A DNA stretch of 64,000 bases from Cunninghamia lanceolata (GCA_027924645.1 BSBN01001252.1:1219546-1283545); one strand, 5' to 3'. Positions 22,791-34,639 are shown, counted from the first letter of the stretch. Program-made: numbers and translations. The notes: generated from the letters alone by a model not told the origin.

Positions 22791-23386
22791 CGAAAGATTT
22801 GGGTGGTGTGTATTTTTTTTCTCATGTCACTGAGAAGGTAGGTGAAGAGTGAGAAGATCTTGATTGTGTAGATAGATCGTCGAGGGAGGCAATCTACACC
22901 TTTTAGATTTTGTGTTGCTCAGTTGTTTGGTTGCAGGTGCTTGTTCCATCTAGCTGCAAGAAGGATGTTTTCTGAGATTGTGTGTGGGCAGACAAGATGA
23001 GGTCTGTCACGACCATTCTCCAATAGAGATTTGGTTGGAGAAGAATGCAAAGAGAAACCACTGAGGAGAGAGTGGTAGGTGCATCACCAGGATCTGCTGT
23101 TGGGTGAGATGAATGGTTTGGTGAGTTGGTTTGTTGTGAAGCAGTGAGAGAGATGGATACATGTAGAAGCACTTGATGTTGCAGCCTGAAGAATACTCCA
23201 CAGATGGGAGTAGAAGGAGCCTGAGGATGCTTTGTGAAGATGGTAGTTTGTTTTGTTGGTTGGTTGGTCACCATTTCTATAGATTGGAAGATTGTAGCTG
23301 AGAAGATTGAAGATAAAGATAGAGGAAAGAGACTTTTGTTGCAGATACATTTCCAAGGGACTTAGAAATTTTGTTGGTTGGTTGTA
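22791..23386 (+). other. Interior of the small LTR element, non-coding
   Basis: Purine-rich, with repeated GTTGGTTGG words on the plus strand. No protease, RT or gag motifs in any frame. The sequence just before the right LTR is GT-rich, not a standard polypurine tract; a more purine-rich stretch is at about 23305-23335. Confidence 0.6.
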
Positions 23387-24257
23387 TGGTGCAGGAGCAC
23401 CTTGGCAAATTAATATTGCCCTAGACAAATCTTTGAGTTTGATTAAATTTGTATGCTTCCACATTGTAATGAGGTTTATCAAGTCATTTTTATGTGTTTA
23501 GGTCATTAGGAGTTTCAAAAATGCAAAATATTGCAAACCATGTAAATGCAACAATGTAAAAACTTGGAAGGTGAAGAGTCTTGTGGCTCTTGATTCATTC
23601 CTAGGAAGTTAGAAACTGAAAATACATGTCTAATTCCTTTAAAAAGGCCTTTTAACCTTTAGAAACTCGTGGGGTGATTGAATTCAAGAATTGGAACAAT
23701 AAAGAAGACTATTTTTTTAGGCATTTCTATAGAAATTTGCTGTTTTCTTGCATGGTACAACCTAGTAATGGTAGGAGGACATTTATTTTTGATTTCAAAT
23801 GAAATTATATTCAATCACCCTCCCTTTCCTTTTTGTCTCATCGAATTTGGTGCAATATTGAGGAAGTTATGACCGTTTTAGTGACTGTAATTTCTAGAAT
23901 TCTCCTATAACAGTCCTGTTGCAGCATTTGGTACGGTTCTGTACGGATAGATACAAGAGAAAGTCATATATGGTTGGAAATATTATTGAGTCTACTTTCC
24001 ATTTCTTTTTGTTTCATCAAATTTCATTAAGATTTGAATAAGTTATGGTATTTTTATTGAGGGCAGGTCTGAACACTGCCTAGGGTTTGTAGTTTTGGGA
24101 AAAGAGTCATAACTTTCTCTCCTACCATTGGATCTTCATGAAAATTGGATGAAAAGTCTATATTAATGTTATCTTCAACCTAACCAAAGCAATTGGATTA
24201 TTTCTTTGATTTTTTAATGTTATTGAGGATAGTTTTGGTCCTCCTACCTCTGCATCA
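23387..24257 (+). repeat. Right (3') LTR of the small element
   Basis: Direct repeat of 21902-22772, followed by the second ATGCT target copy at 24258-24262. Confidence 0.9.
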
Positions 24258-24550
24258 ATGCTCCACCATATGATAGGCATAACAATGAAGGGGCAAGCCC
24301 TCATAATCAAGTTCTTGATAGAAAATGCCCATCGAGGAAGAAAGACAGATCTTCTTTGGAAGTATAAGTTCTAGTTTGTGACCAATCCTTATCCAAGCAT
24401 AAATAGCAGTGGTTCTGTCAAGCGATTTCCAATCCACTTCCACAAAGTCTCCTGAAGACTTCCTGATTGATTCCAAAATATCCACACCCCAAAACTGGAG
24501 AGGCAATCAATATAATCGAACCCATAAATCCACATTTAACGAAAGAAACC
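24258..24550 (-). pseudogene. LINE ORF1 (DUF4283/zinc-knuckle type) fragment, N-terminal piece
   Basis: The minus-strand frame carries DLWVRLY, then LPLQFWGVDILESI, VDWKSLDRTTAIYAWIRI and LDYEGLPLHCYAYHMVEH. This order (a W-V-R-L segment, P-L-x-x-W, a Y-A-R-I-like segment and Y-E-G-L-P-x-x-C before a zinc knuckle) is characteristic of ORF1 proteins of plant L1-type LINEs. A stop interrupts before LPLQ. It is truncated upstream where the telomere-like array begins and is split downstream by the small LTR element. Non-functional. Confidence 0.6.
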
Positions 24551-27500
24551 CTCCACACTATACTTTAACCCTAATCCCTTAACCCTCAACCCTATCCCTA
24601 AACCCTTGACCCTCGAACCTCAACCCTCAACCCTCAACGTCAAACCCTAATCCCTCAACCCTTAACTCTAATCCCTCAACCCTCAACCCTATCCCTAAAG
24701 CCTAAACCCTAAACCCTCAACCCTCAACGTCAAATCCTAATCCCTCAACCCTTCACTCTAATCCCTCAACCCTAAACCCTATCCCTAAACCCTCAACACT
24801 ATACCTTAAACCCTAATCCCTAATCCCTCAACTCTAAACCTTATCCCTCAACCCTCAACCCTAATCCATCATCCCTCAACTCTATTCCCTCATCCCTAAA
24901 CCCTAAATGCTATCCCTATTCCTAAACCCTCAACAGACTTGATACTATACCTTAAACCCTAATCCCTTATCCCTAAACCCTCCAACCCTATCCCTAATCC
25001 TTACACCCTCCACACTATACTTTAAACCTAATCCCTCGACCCTCAACCCTATCCCTAAACCCTTGACCCTCGAACCTCAACCTTCAACCCTCAACATCAA
25101 ACCCTAATCCCTCAACCCTTAACTTTGATCCCTCGACCCTCAACCCTATCCCTAAACCCTCAACCCTAAACGTCAAATCCTAATCCCTCAACCCTTCACT
25201 CTAATCCCTCAACCCTAAACTCTATCCCTAAACCCTCAACACTATACCTTAAACCCTAATCCCTCAACCCTCAACCCTCAACCCTAAACCTTATCCCTAA
25301 ACCCTAATCCCTCAACCCTAAACCGTCATCCCTCAACTCTAATCCCTCATCCCTAAACCCTAAATGCTATCCCTATTCCTAAACCCTCAACAAACTCAAT
25401 ACTATACCTTAAACCCTAATCCCTTATCCCTAAACCCTCCAACCCTATCCCTAATCCTTATACCCTCCACACTCTACTTTAACCCTAATCCCTCAACCCT
25501 CAACCCTACCCCTAAACCCTTGACCCTCGAACCTCAACCCTCAACCCTCAACATCAAACCCTAATCCCTCAACCCTTAACTCTGATCCCTCGACCCTCAA
25601 CCCTATCCCTAAACCCTAAACCCTCAACCCTCAACGTCAAATCCTAATCCCTCAACCCTTCACTCTAATCCCTCAACCCTAAACCCTCAACACTATACCT
25701 TAAACCCTAATCCCTCAACCCTCAACCCTAATCCGTCATCCCTCAACTCTAATCCCTCATCCCTAAACCCTAAACACTATCCCTATTCCTAGACCCTTAA
25801 CGGGCTCAATACTATACCTTAAACCCTAATCCCTCTACCCTCGACACTCTTATTTAACCCTAATCCCTTGACCATTAACCCTATCCCTCAACCTCAACCC
25901 TTAAGCCTCATCCCTCAACCCTCAACTCTCAACATTAAACCCTAATTCATCAACCCTAAACCCTAATCCCTCAAACCTAAACCCTATCCCTAAACCATCA
26001 ACCCTCAACACTATACCTTAAACCCTAATCCCTATCCCTCAACCCTTAACCCTTAAAACTTAAACCCTATCCCTACACCCTCAACACTTAACACTATATC
26101 TTAAGCCTTAAACCCTCATCCCTAAATCCTCAACCCTAAATCCTTAAACCTTCAACCCTAAACCCTATTCCTAATCCCTCTACCCTCGACACTCTAACCC
26201 TAACCTCGACATTAAATGCTAATCCGTCAACCCTAAACCCTCAACCCTCAACACTATACCTTAAACCCTAATATCTCAACCCTCAACCCTAAACCTTATC
26301 CCTCAACCCTCAACCCTAATCCATCATCCCTCAACTCTAATCCCTCATCCCTCAACCCTAAATGCTATCCCTATTCCTAAACCCTCAACAAACTCGATAC
26401 TATACCTTAAACCCTAATCCCTTATCCCTAAACCCTCCAACCCTATCCCTAATCCTTACACCCTCCACACTCTACTTTAACCCTAATCCCTCGACCCTCA
26501 ACCCTATCCCTAAACCCTTGACCCTCGAACCTCAACCCTCAACCCTCAATGTCAAACCCTAATCCCTCAACCCTTAACTCTGATCCCTCAACCCTTAACC
26601 CTATCCCTAAACCCTCAACCCTCAACATCAAATCTTAATCCCTCAACCCTTCACTCTAATCCCTCAACCCTAAACCCTATCCCTAAACCCTCAACACTAT
26701 AGCTTAAACCCTAATCCCTCAACCCTAATCCTAAACCTTATCCCTAAACCCTAATCCCTCAACCCTAATCCGTCATCCGTCATCCCTCAACTCTAATTCC
26801 TCATCCCTAAACCCTAAACGCTATCCCTATTCCTAGACCCTCAATGGGGTCGATACTATACCTTAAAACCTAATCCCTTATCCCTAAACCCTCCAACCCT
26901 ATCCCTTAACCCTAATCCATCGACCCTCAACCCTATCCCAAAACCCTTAACCCTCGAACCTCAATGTACTCAACCCTCAACGTCAAACCCTAATCCCTCA
27001 ACCCTTAACTCTGATCCCTCGACCCTTAACACTTAAAACTTGAACCCTAAAACCTATCCCTACACGCTCGACACTCGACACTATATCTTAAACCCTAATC
27101 CCTTAACCCTCATCCCTAAAGCCTCAACCCTAAATCATTAAACCTTCAACCCTAAACCCTATCCCTAATCCCTCTACCCTCGACACTCTTATTTAACCCT
27201 AATCCCTTGACCATTAACCCTATCCCTCAACCTCAACCCTCAACCCTCAACCCTCAACTCTCAACATTAAACCCTAATTCATCAACCCTAAACCCTAATC
27301 CCTCAAACCTAAACCCTATCCCTAAACCATCAACCCTCAACACTATACCTTAAACCCTAATCCCTATCCCTCAACCCTTAACCCTTAAAACTTAAACCCT
27401 ATCCCTACACCCTCAACACTTGACACTATATCTTAAGCCTTAAACCCTCATACCTAAAGCCTCAACCCTCAATCCTTAAACCTTCAACCCTGAACCCTAT

Positions 27501-27960
27501 CCCTAATCCCTCTACCCTCGACACTCTAACCCTAACCTCAACATTAAATGCTAATCCGTCAACCCTAAACCCTCAACCCTCAACACTATACCTTAAACCC
27601 TAATCCATCAACCCTAAAACCTAATCATTCAACCCTCAACCCTAAACACTATCAATAAACCCTTAACCCTCGACACTATACCTTAAACCCTATGAGAAAA
27701 GCTTTGTGTATGGTACATCCACAGTGAGTAAACTACTAAAATATACCTTAAACCCTAATCCCTCGACCCTAAACCCTATCCCTAATCCCTCTACCCTCAA
27801 CACTCTACCTTAAACATAATCCCTCGACCCTTAACCCTAAACTCTATCCCTAAAGCCTCAACCCTAAACCCTAATCCCTCAAGGTCCTAAACTCTAATCC
27901 CTTATCCCTAAACTCTAAATCCTATCCCTAAATGCTCAACCCTCAACCTTAAACCTTAAT
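24548..27960. repeat. Degenerate telomere-like (CCCTAAA-related) array with higher-order periods
   Basis: About 3.4 kb of 6-8-bp words related to the plant telomere repeat (CCCTAAA, CCCTCAA, CCCTAAT, CCCTATC). The array has higher-order structure: TTGACCCTCGAACCTCAACC recurs near 24606, 25063, 25517 and 26517 (steps of about 455 and 1000 bp), and a block near 25832 recurs near 27172 (step 1340). A short unrelated interruption lies at about 27692-27740. No block of perfect telomere repeat is long enough to suggest a recent chromosome end. Open frames here are repeat artefacts. Confidence 0.9.
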
Positions 27961-28033
27961 CACTCAATCCTTATCCACCCCTCTCCTCCCCTATCTGGCT
28001 CACTCCCATCTCTACCCTCCTCTGCCCTCGACA

Positions 28034-28104
28034 CTATACATACATACATATAGGCATACATGGATACATACATACATACATATAGGCATACATAGATACA
28101 TACA

Positions 28105-28136
<32 letters not shown>

Positions 28137-28158
28137 GGCATACATATGTACATACATG
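28034..28158. repeat. (ACAT)n microsatellite with ATAGGC interruptions
   Basis: Tandem ACAT with periodic TATAGGCATACAT breaks, three times in about 120 bases. The Met-Tyr-Val-Cys frames it yields on the minus strand are artefacts. Confidence 0.9.
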
Positions 28159-28193
28159 ATTAATAGCCTTAAACATAAAAAAAATTAAGGGGA

Positions 28194-28301
28194 ACATAAT
28201 GCGAGCGCATTATGTCAAATGTGACAAACAACAGACTTGCGAAAAAGGAAAATGCAAAGAAAAACATAATGTGAGCACGTTATAATGCACTCGCATTATC
28301 T
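28194..28301. repeat. Palindromic subterminal motifs (right side of the DNA transposon)
   Basis: ACATAATGCG-AG-CGCATTATGT (28194-28215) is a perfect inverted repeat with a 2-base centre. At 28270-28284 TGTGAGCACGTTATAA is the reverse complement of TTATAACGYGCTCACA found at the left and internally. The motif is thus inverted between the two flanks, as expected for transposase binding sites; that role is inference. Confidence 0.7.
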
Positions 28302-29153
28302 CTTTCTTTGGGAATCCCAAGCCTTGGGCTTGGGATTTTCTTTAGATTTCCAACCCAAAGGCTTGGAGTGCCTTTTGAACAGTCACAGACGTATTTTTCC
28401 ATATTCTTCAAAATTTCACATAATTTCATTCGTGCTAACCCTCAGATTTGCACGTGTTTCAAGGTCAAACAAATCGAACACCTGGGTAATGTTAGGTTTT
28501 CTCTTAGCTATTTGACGATGTGATTTTTTTCACATTTTAACAATGTTAAGCCTTTCATCTTTAATTTCTTTTGTTTGTGTGTCCGTTTTTGGGCAAAAAC
28601 CACTGTTTGGTCTTTTTTTCATTGTAAATTAACTATTCATTGAAATTTCAAAAAAATTACATATTTAGAAACTAGACTCCATTCTACAAATATTAAAAAA
28701 AGAAAAAAAATGATTTTCAATTAGTTTTCAAAATTTATAGGGGTAGCACAACCAAAATTCTATTTTTTAGAATGTGTCCACTTTGAAAATTAGTAAAAAA
28801 ACAAATATTCATCAAAAAATTATTAGAAAAATTAGGCATAAACTACATGCTATTAGCTAATTTCTCACTGAAGCGATTTTAAAAATACCAAAAAAAAGGT
28901 GACCTTTTGAGGGAGCCACAAAACATGCTATGCTATGTTTTTTTGACAGAAACAACACCAATTTCTGTGGCTCCCTCTTTTGAACCCCTTAATCTATGTC
29001 ATTTTCAAAAAAAAATAGTAGTTTAGAAAGTAGACTCGGAGCACTACGAACATTGTTTTGGTTGCATCTCCAAATTTTGAGTGTAACTATGCTCAATTTC
29101 TCATCCAAGGCCAGTATTTCCTGATTTCAGAAAAAAGTGGCCACTTAAGACCC
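28302..29153. other. Right subterminal region of the DNA transposon, non-coding
   Basis: AT-rich with poly-A runs. It holds a short hairpin, AATCCCAAGCC-TTG-GGCTTGGGATT, at about 28311-28335 and a repeated GAGGGAGCCACA/TGTGGCTCCCTC inverted pair (28909-28920 and 28968-28979). No gene supported. Confidence 0.55.
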
Positions 29154-29185
29154 CTTTTTGGCCCCCCATCTTCTTGCACTTACCC
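29154..29185 (-). repeat. Right terminal inverted repeat of the DNA transposon
   Basis: Reverse complement of the left end with one mismatch. It ends GCACTTACCC and is followed by the TTAA target copy (29186-29189). Confidence 0.9.
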
Positions 29186-31477
29186 TTAAAGGATTTAATT
29201 CTAAAAACAGAAACCAGTTAATCTTATCACACTATAACAACAAATGTGTATAGACAACTTGAAGATATACTTGATAACTCAAATTGAATAACATAGAAAA
29301 CCTTGAAAGGAGACAGTCATATAATTGAATAAATTAAACAGATAATTGATACCGAAATCTGCAGTTACTGCTTCATGTTCACAGACTTGACTTCATCAGA
29401 GAATGCTTGCACATGGTCTACCAGAAATAAAATATATTAAAAGTGAACTAGCATTGCTATTCAAATCTAATCTATAGTATCCCCTGTTGTATTTTGTCCC
29501 TCTCCCTATTTTCTAATTCTCCTTCCCTATTCTGGTCTTAGTCATCTCTTATAAAGAGAGGAATACAAGCTTCAGACCAGTTACAATAGTTGTGACGGTT
29601 GACAACCGAACAATAGTATTTGTCTTAATGAAACAGATTTAAAAAAATTAATACTCATCTTTAATCATCAAATGGATAACCATTTCAGGGTCAAACAAAG
29701 ATTTTTAACTGTAGTTCCTCTTAATATCCTTCGAGGGTTTCTTTATTATTCCTAAAAAGACCAGATAAAACACAAATTAGTCTCTAATCAAATGATCAAA
29801 AAAAATTATTTAAACATATATTTGTATTCAAATAATTACTTCCCTTATCGATAATTTATCAATTGCTCAAGATCCTTTCGTGGGTGTTTATACAACTTGA
29901 TCCCCACTGTGTATATCCAGCAAAAAACCCATATTTCAAATGTCAGGAGAATATCTTAAGCATTCAGATTTAAATGTCGTTTTAGGGTTTCTGTATCAGC
30001 AAGACCTTTCACAACATGTCCCCGACATCGTTGTGACTATCGTGTCGGCGAGACTCGCAAGTCTGTCCCGATTCATCTCTCACCGATGATATCTCCCGAA
30101 TACATTTCTTTCATATACAAGCGTGGGCCCAAGCTAAAATTCACAATATTTAATATGTCATTCAAATCCGGGCTTATATAAACTTGTATATGCATTGGCA
30201 ATATACATAAAGTCCTGGTGTGATACATTGTATATACTAGATTTAAATTTCTCTGAATTCCCGCTTGTATGTATCAAATGCAATGTATGTTCGAAACATA
30301 CATACAAAGCATGGAATATACAAGAATTTAACTCTTTTAAATAACCTTTCGGTTCCGCCACTTGTATATAATGCAATGTATATCGGCATGTATCTAAGAT
30401 ACATATAAAGCACAAACATACAACGAATGTTTCAACTTTAATAAACCTTTGGTTCCGTGGCTTGCATGTAATGCATTGTATATCGACAATGTATGTCAAA
30501 CACATACAAACATACAACGAATGTTTCAACTTTAATAAACCTTTGGTTCCACGGCTTGTATGTAATGCATTGTATATCGACAATGTATGTCAGATACATA
30601 CAAAGCACAAACATACAACAAATTTTCCTTATTTCACAAACTTTTCAAGTCCGGCTATGCATATCGCCTTGCATGTACCGCAATTTATGTATACCGCAAC
30701 ATACATACAAAGAGAAAACATACAAATACTTAACGTTAATTCATAATTGTTTCGGATCCAGGCAATGTATATCGTGTTGTATGTACCACGTTGTATTTTG
30801 CGTTCTGCCAAACATGCAAACATAACATACAAGCAACAGACCCGACAGAAAATACATTTCAACTTTTAACCTCGTCAGGTCCACCTTGTATGTAACAATA
30901 AAACGTTAGCCAAATGCATACAAGTAAATAATGCATCAACCCTATGACTCCTTTATGCGACCATACCACGACTCGATATACAAGGGACTTTGCATATGCA
31001 TCATACAATGACACAACATACAAACCACTTTGTATATGAGAGACTTTGTATATACAAATGACTTTGTATATACAAACATACAAACCCATACCACAATGTA
31101 TTTTACCAAAAACACACATAACTTGCAAAATACAGGGAATTTGAAGATGGTTCAAAAAGCAACCCCTATTCATTTTCGACAAGGAATTCACCCATATTCA
31201 GCTCTGGTACTTAATGCCATTTTTCCTTTATTCTCAACAAGGTTTGTAACTTTTCACTTCCTTGTTTACGGTTCATCTTTAATGAGCACTTCAACCATGT
31301 TATATTAAGTCTTTAGGAATTAGAATAGATCAAATCCAAATATTTCTATCAACTCAATTGTTAATTTCTGCTTGAAAACAATTGTGGATCTTTCCATATA
31401 TGCTCACATGCTGAAATCTTTGGATGATTGAAACTTAATATTTGCCAAAAAGTAGTTTGGGAATTTTAGTCCCAACA
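29186..31477 (-). repeat. 5' LTR of element 1, right part
   Basis: Continues the LTR interrupted at 9935. From 29287 it matches positions 1-2174. It terminates CCCAACA at 31471-31477, beyond which element 2 sequence resumes. It contains the same 94-bp tandem duplication as the other LTR. Confidence 0.9.
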
Positions 31478-31623
31478 CCTTCAACACCCGTCTAGGTTCA
31501 CAATGGTTTGTAAATTCCAATGGTATTATAGACTCTAGGAGAGAAGAAATATCCTTTGTAGATAATGAAAAGATAGTGCATATACCCCTAGACATTGATA
31601 TGAGTAACACATATGTATAAGAA

Positions 31624-32600
31624 GTGGTGCAAGATGATTATGAATATGAATCTAAAGTCTTATATTCCTTAGCAAAAGTCTCCAAGCTTGAACTACTCGA
31701 TGAACCAAACTCAAAAGGAGAAATATACATTGATAGCAGTAATGAGAGTACAAATAACGAAGATATAATCAACACCTGGTTAAGGGATGAATTGGAATCA
31801 CAATCCCAAAAGATAAGGAGGGTTAGGAAAATTTATGCCATACATAGATTAGAAAAACACACTACATTTTACCACCAATACCACAATCCCACTGCAAAAA
31901 ACACCAAACCCATCTACTCCATATAGTCACTCTATCCTCCAAAACTCACAATAATTGAATCACATCTCATGCGGCATATCCCACATCAAGCTACCTAGAT
32001 ATTCAGGAGTAGGCAACTTGACAACATACTTAGAAGATATGGAAAAGATATTTGACAAAGAAGATTTGAGGCTACATGTGTTACAACATACTTTAATTTG
32101 CAATGCCACAAGATGGTGGAATACGCATAAAGATAACATTCCTAATGGCAAGCCCTTAAAACTCTTATTCAAGCAAGATATTTACCTAAAGAAGGGGTGT
32201 GTAAACAAATCCCTAAATACGACGACACCATAACACCTAAACAACATTTGAACATCTACACTACTATATGGGATAAACAAAGAGGATATGATACACGATT
32301 ATATATACAAATGTTCTACTGGACACTCACACTCGTTGTACAAACATAGTACATTAATCAAGAGAAAAGAGCAGAAACAAGAAGTTGGGAAGAGCTCCAA
32401 AAGGATTTCCAACACATATTTTCTTGCTTCAACCCCAACAAGGGTATCCACAACACACTTCAGAAAATGAGCGAGATTATATTCCTACTTATAGAAGAAA
32501 ATATAAGAGAAATACAGACCAAACAACACACACCAACACCACCAACAAATGAAGGCACATGGAAATTAATACAATGGATGGACAAATAGGACCAATACTA
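31624..32600 (+). pseudogene. Element 2 gag-like region (broken)
   Basis: Acidic leader (31624-31926), then after a frame change a gag core at 31955-32233 with KLPRYSGVGNLTTYLEDMEK and TRWWNTHKD, resembling the retrotransposon gag domain. Frames shift again by 32288, and stops are frequent. No zinc knuckle or clear protease active site was found before the RT region. Confidence 0.6.
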
Positions 32601-32819
32601 CAAGAAAAGATGCTATACTACACAACAAAATAGAATGGAGAATGAGGAAGAACCACATGCACCTAAATGGGATATAGAAATCAAGCAGGGAGAAAGATCG
32701 ATAACATCATACACTGAACCAAAAAGCAAATACTATAACCAACCAATAAAACTAAGGGAAGAAAACATAGAAACTAAGGGTAGCCCTAAACTAGAAAAGA
32801 TAGGGGATTACTAGGAAGA

Positions 32820-33612
32820 AAAAGAAGTAATGAAAGTTGCGAAGATTCTATCAGAATATGAAGACTTATTTCCCCACACATTCACAGACTTGAAAGGAAT
32901 TAAGGAAGTAGGAATAATGAAAATATAACTCAAAGAAAGGGTAAAACCTCAAAAGAAAAGACCATATAGACTGAACGCAAATATGAAGAAGAAAGTTAAA
33001 ATAGAAATTGATAAAATGCTAGTAGTAGGGATAATCAAACCAGTAGAAGATGTAGAGTGGGTCAGCCCCATGGTAGTCCAAAAAAAGAAAACTAGTGATA
33101 TTAGAATATACGTAGACTTCAGAGAGTTAAATAAAGCTTACATCCATGATCCTCTCCCTATGCCATTCATATAAGAAGTCCTAGAATCTATTTTTAGAAG
33201 GGAAGCATACTCATTCACCAATGGCTTCTCTAGATATCACCAAGTTAAAATTGGGGAGGAGGATCAACCTAAAACTACATTTGCAACAGAATGGGGATCT
33301 TTCATGTATACAATTATGCCCTTTGAACTCAAGAATGTGCCAACAGTATTTAGCCAGATTATGGTCAATGCATTCAAGGACTTCATTCATGACTTCCTAG
33401 AAATCTACCTAGATGATTGGACAATATATGGATTACTGAAATACCATATCCAAGTACTCCGCATAATGCTAGAAAGATGCAAAAATTACAAATTTCTCTA
33501 GACCTAAAGAAATGTGTCTTTGTGGTACCATTTGGTACACTCCTTTGACATATAATCTGTAAAGAGGGACTTATGGTAGACCCCTTAAAAGTAGCACTTA
33601 TTATGAACTTAC
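32820..33612 (+). pseudogene. Element 2 reverse transcriptase (broken)
   Basis: RT motifs in one frame with stops: DLFPHTF, VKPQKKRPYRLN, EWVSPMVVQKKK, VDFRELNKAY, then FSRYHQVKIGEEDQPKTTFA, MPFELKNVPTVFSQ and the catalytic YLDDWTIYGLL. The DD pair is intact, but stops follow MPFI, KFL and others. The frame is cut by a solo LTR after MNL and resumes at 34645 with PLPK. Confidence 0.8.
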
Positions 33613-34639
33613 TGTTGGGAATTAAGGTGTCTCAACCTTTGCAAATTCCTAATGTTGTATTTATTTATCCCATGTTGAGTTGGCATAGTCAGCACCTTGT
33701 GTATATGCAGTAGGATAAATTTTGGTGACTTTGGCAGCCGCAGTTTCCCCCTTCGATAATTAATGCGGGTTTGGGGGTAGCACCCCCAAGATAGGATCAA
33801 GGGGCGTAGCCCCTTGCGGGGTCTAGGCACAGCACCCCTGGCATGCTCCCTGTTGTGGTACAGGGCGGGGTCGAGGGGCAGCGCCCTCGTGGGGGCTCGG
33901 GGCCAACACCCCTGAAACCTTAAATGATTTTTAATTAATGACAAGTGTCGGTGAGTATCTTTGCACGAGAGAAAGGCATCTTTGGGTGGTCAGGGAGGTT
34001 ATGACATGTTGTAAGAGGAATATGATATTTTTAGTCAGTGTATGACAGATTCTCTTACAGCTGTAAGTGTTGTCAGTTATGACGGATTCTATGACAGCTG
34101 TAAGGTGCGTAAGAGCATCTATCGTAACCTATCTTGGGACCAAGCATCCACTTTGGGATGGGATGTTGGACAAGTGTCCTTAGGCGTGGGTTTTGGGGCA
34201 TGATTCCAAGATGGACACCCATCTCTAGAAGGTTCCATATTTGCCTTGTAAACTCTATATAAACAGGTGCTTGGATGGGAGATAGATAACTTTGGTACAA
34301 GTACTGTTATGCTATCGAAATATCTCCAGATTCGACATTCGAAGACTCCTAAAAGAGCATTGGCTCTGAAATTGTATTGTAATCTGTTATTGTTTACTAT
34401 AATACATTTGAGCTGTGTTTTGGAGTGTGGGGTTTTTCACCCATAAGGGTTTTCCCCACGTATATCTTGTCTCTCTCTCTCTCTCTTCTGTCTACTTTCT
34501 GTGTGTATGTGTATTGCTGCAATATCTCTGTTAGATGTTCTATGTTGCTGTAGTTGTAAGAATTAAAGTTGAATTTGCATACATCTCTTCTCATTAGATT
34601 AGTGTAGGAAGTGATTTTCGTACACCTAGCTTCCTTTCA
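33613..34639 (+). mobile_element. Solo LTR inserted in element 2
   Basis: 1027 bp starting TGTTGGGAATTAAGG and ending TTCCTTTCA, flanked by the 5-bp duplication CTTAC (33608-33612 and 34640-34644). Removing it rejoins the RT-RNase H frame. A TATATAAAC box at about 34256-34264 and a (TC)n tract at about 34470-34490 look like the LTR promoter and transcribed leader. No internal domain remains, so this is the product of LTR-LTR recombination. Strand is taken from the TATA orientation. Confidence 0.9.
34256..34264 (+). promoter_or_regulatory. TATA box of the solo LTR
   Basis: TATATAAAC within the solo LTR, about 380 bp before its end, in the position expected for the U3/R promoter. Confidence 0.5.

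Larger units (their letters stand above)
21902..24257 (+). mobile_element. Complete small non-autonomous LTR retrotransposon
   Basis: Two 871-bp direct repeats (21902-22772 and 23387-24257) flank a 614-bp interior. Ends are TGGTGCAGG and CTCTGCATCA. The target duplication ATGCT is exact (21897-21901 and 24258-24262). A tRNA-iMet-type primer site, TGGTATCAGAGCTGG, follows the left LTR. By eye the LTRs differ at about 20 positions with no indels. The interior has no element protein; short minus-strand frames there are not gag or pol. It must have been mobilised by another element's enzymes. Confidence 0.9.
9936..29185. mobile_element. 19,250-bp DNA transposon, Sola-like, TTAA target site, defective
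   Basis: Ends are inverted repeats of 32 bp (GGGTAAGTGCAARAAGATGG onward, one mismatch), flanked by TTAA at 9932-9935 and 29186-29189. A GTGGCCAC palindrome follows the inverted repeat on both sides. Removing 9936-29185 plus one TTAA restores a continuous LTR of element 1. Inside are convergent genes: an unknown seven-exon gene (plus) and a transposase-like pseudogene (minus). The 4-bp TTAA duplication and a DDE-type transposase with SDN and GKGEHDGAG motifs fit what I know of the Sola superfamily; piggyBac also uses TTAA, but the transposase does not look like it. Superfamily assignment is inference. Confidence 0.75.
1..31477 (-). mobile_element. Element 1: Tat-like Ty3/gypsy LTR retrotransposon, 3' end off-window, interrupted by a DNA transposon
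   Basis: Minus-strand order is 5' LTR (31477 down to 9259, split by the 9936-29185 insertion), primer-binding site, gag, protease, RNase H, reverse transcriptase, RNase H, integrase, 3' LTR (2174 down past position 1). Sequence 1-2174 is a close copy of about 29287-31477, which defines the LTRs. LTR ends are TGTTAGG on the plus-strand left and CCCAACA on the right. The element inserted into element 2 just before 31478; the right target duplication would be CCTTC (31478-31482), but its partner is off-window. Long LTRs (about 2.97 kb), a Q/P/N-rich gag leader and an extra RNase H suggest the Tat group; this is inference from architecture. Stops and frameshifts make it non-autonomous. Confidence 0.85.

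Noticed and set aside
25364..26562. Two nearly identical 66-codon frames (25364-25564 and 26362-26562)
   Set aside because: They are translations of telomere-like repeats and mark the 998-bp period only.
27960..28197. Met-Tyr-Val-Cys repeat frames on the minus strand
   Set aside because: Artefact of the (ACAT)n microsatellite.
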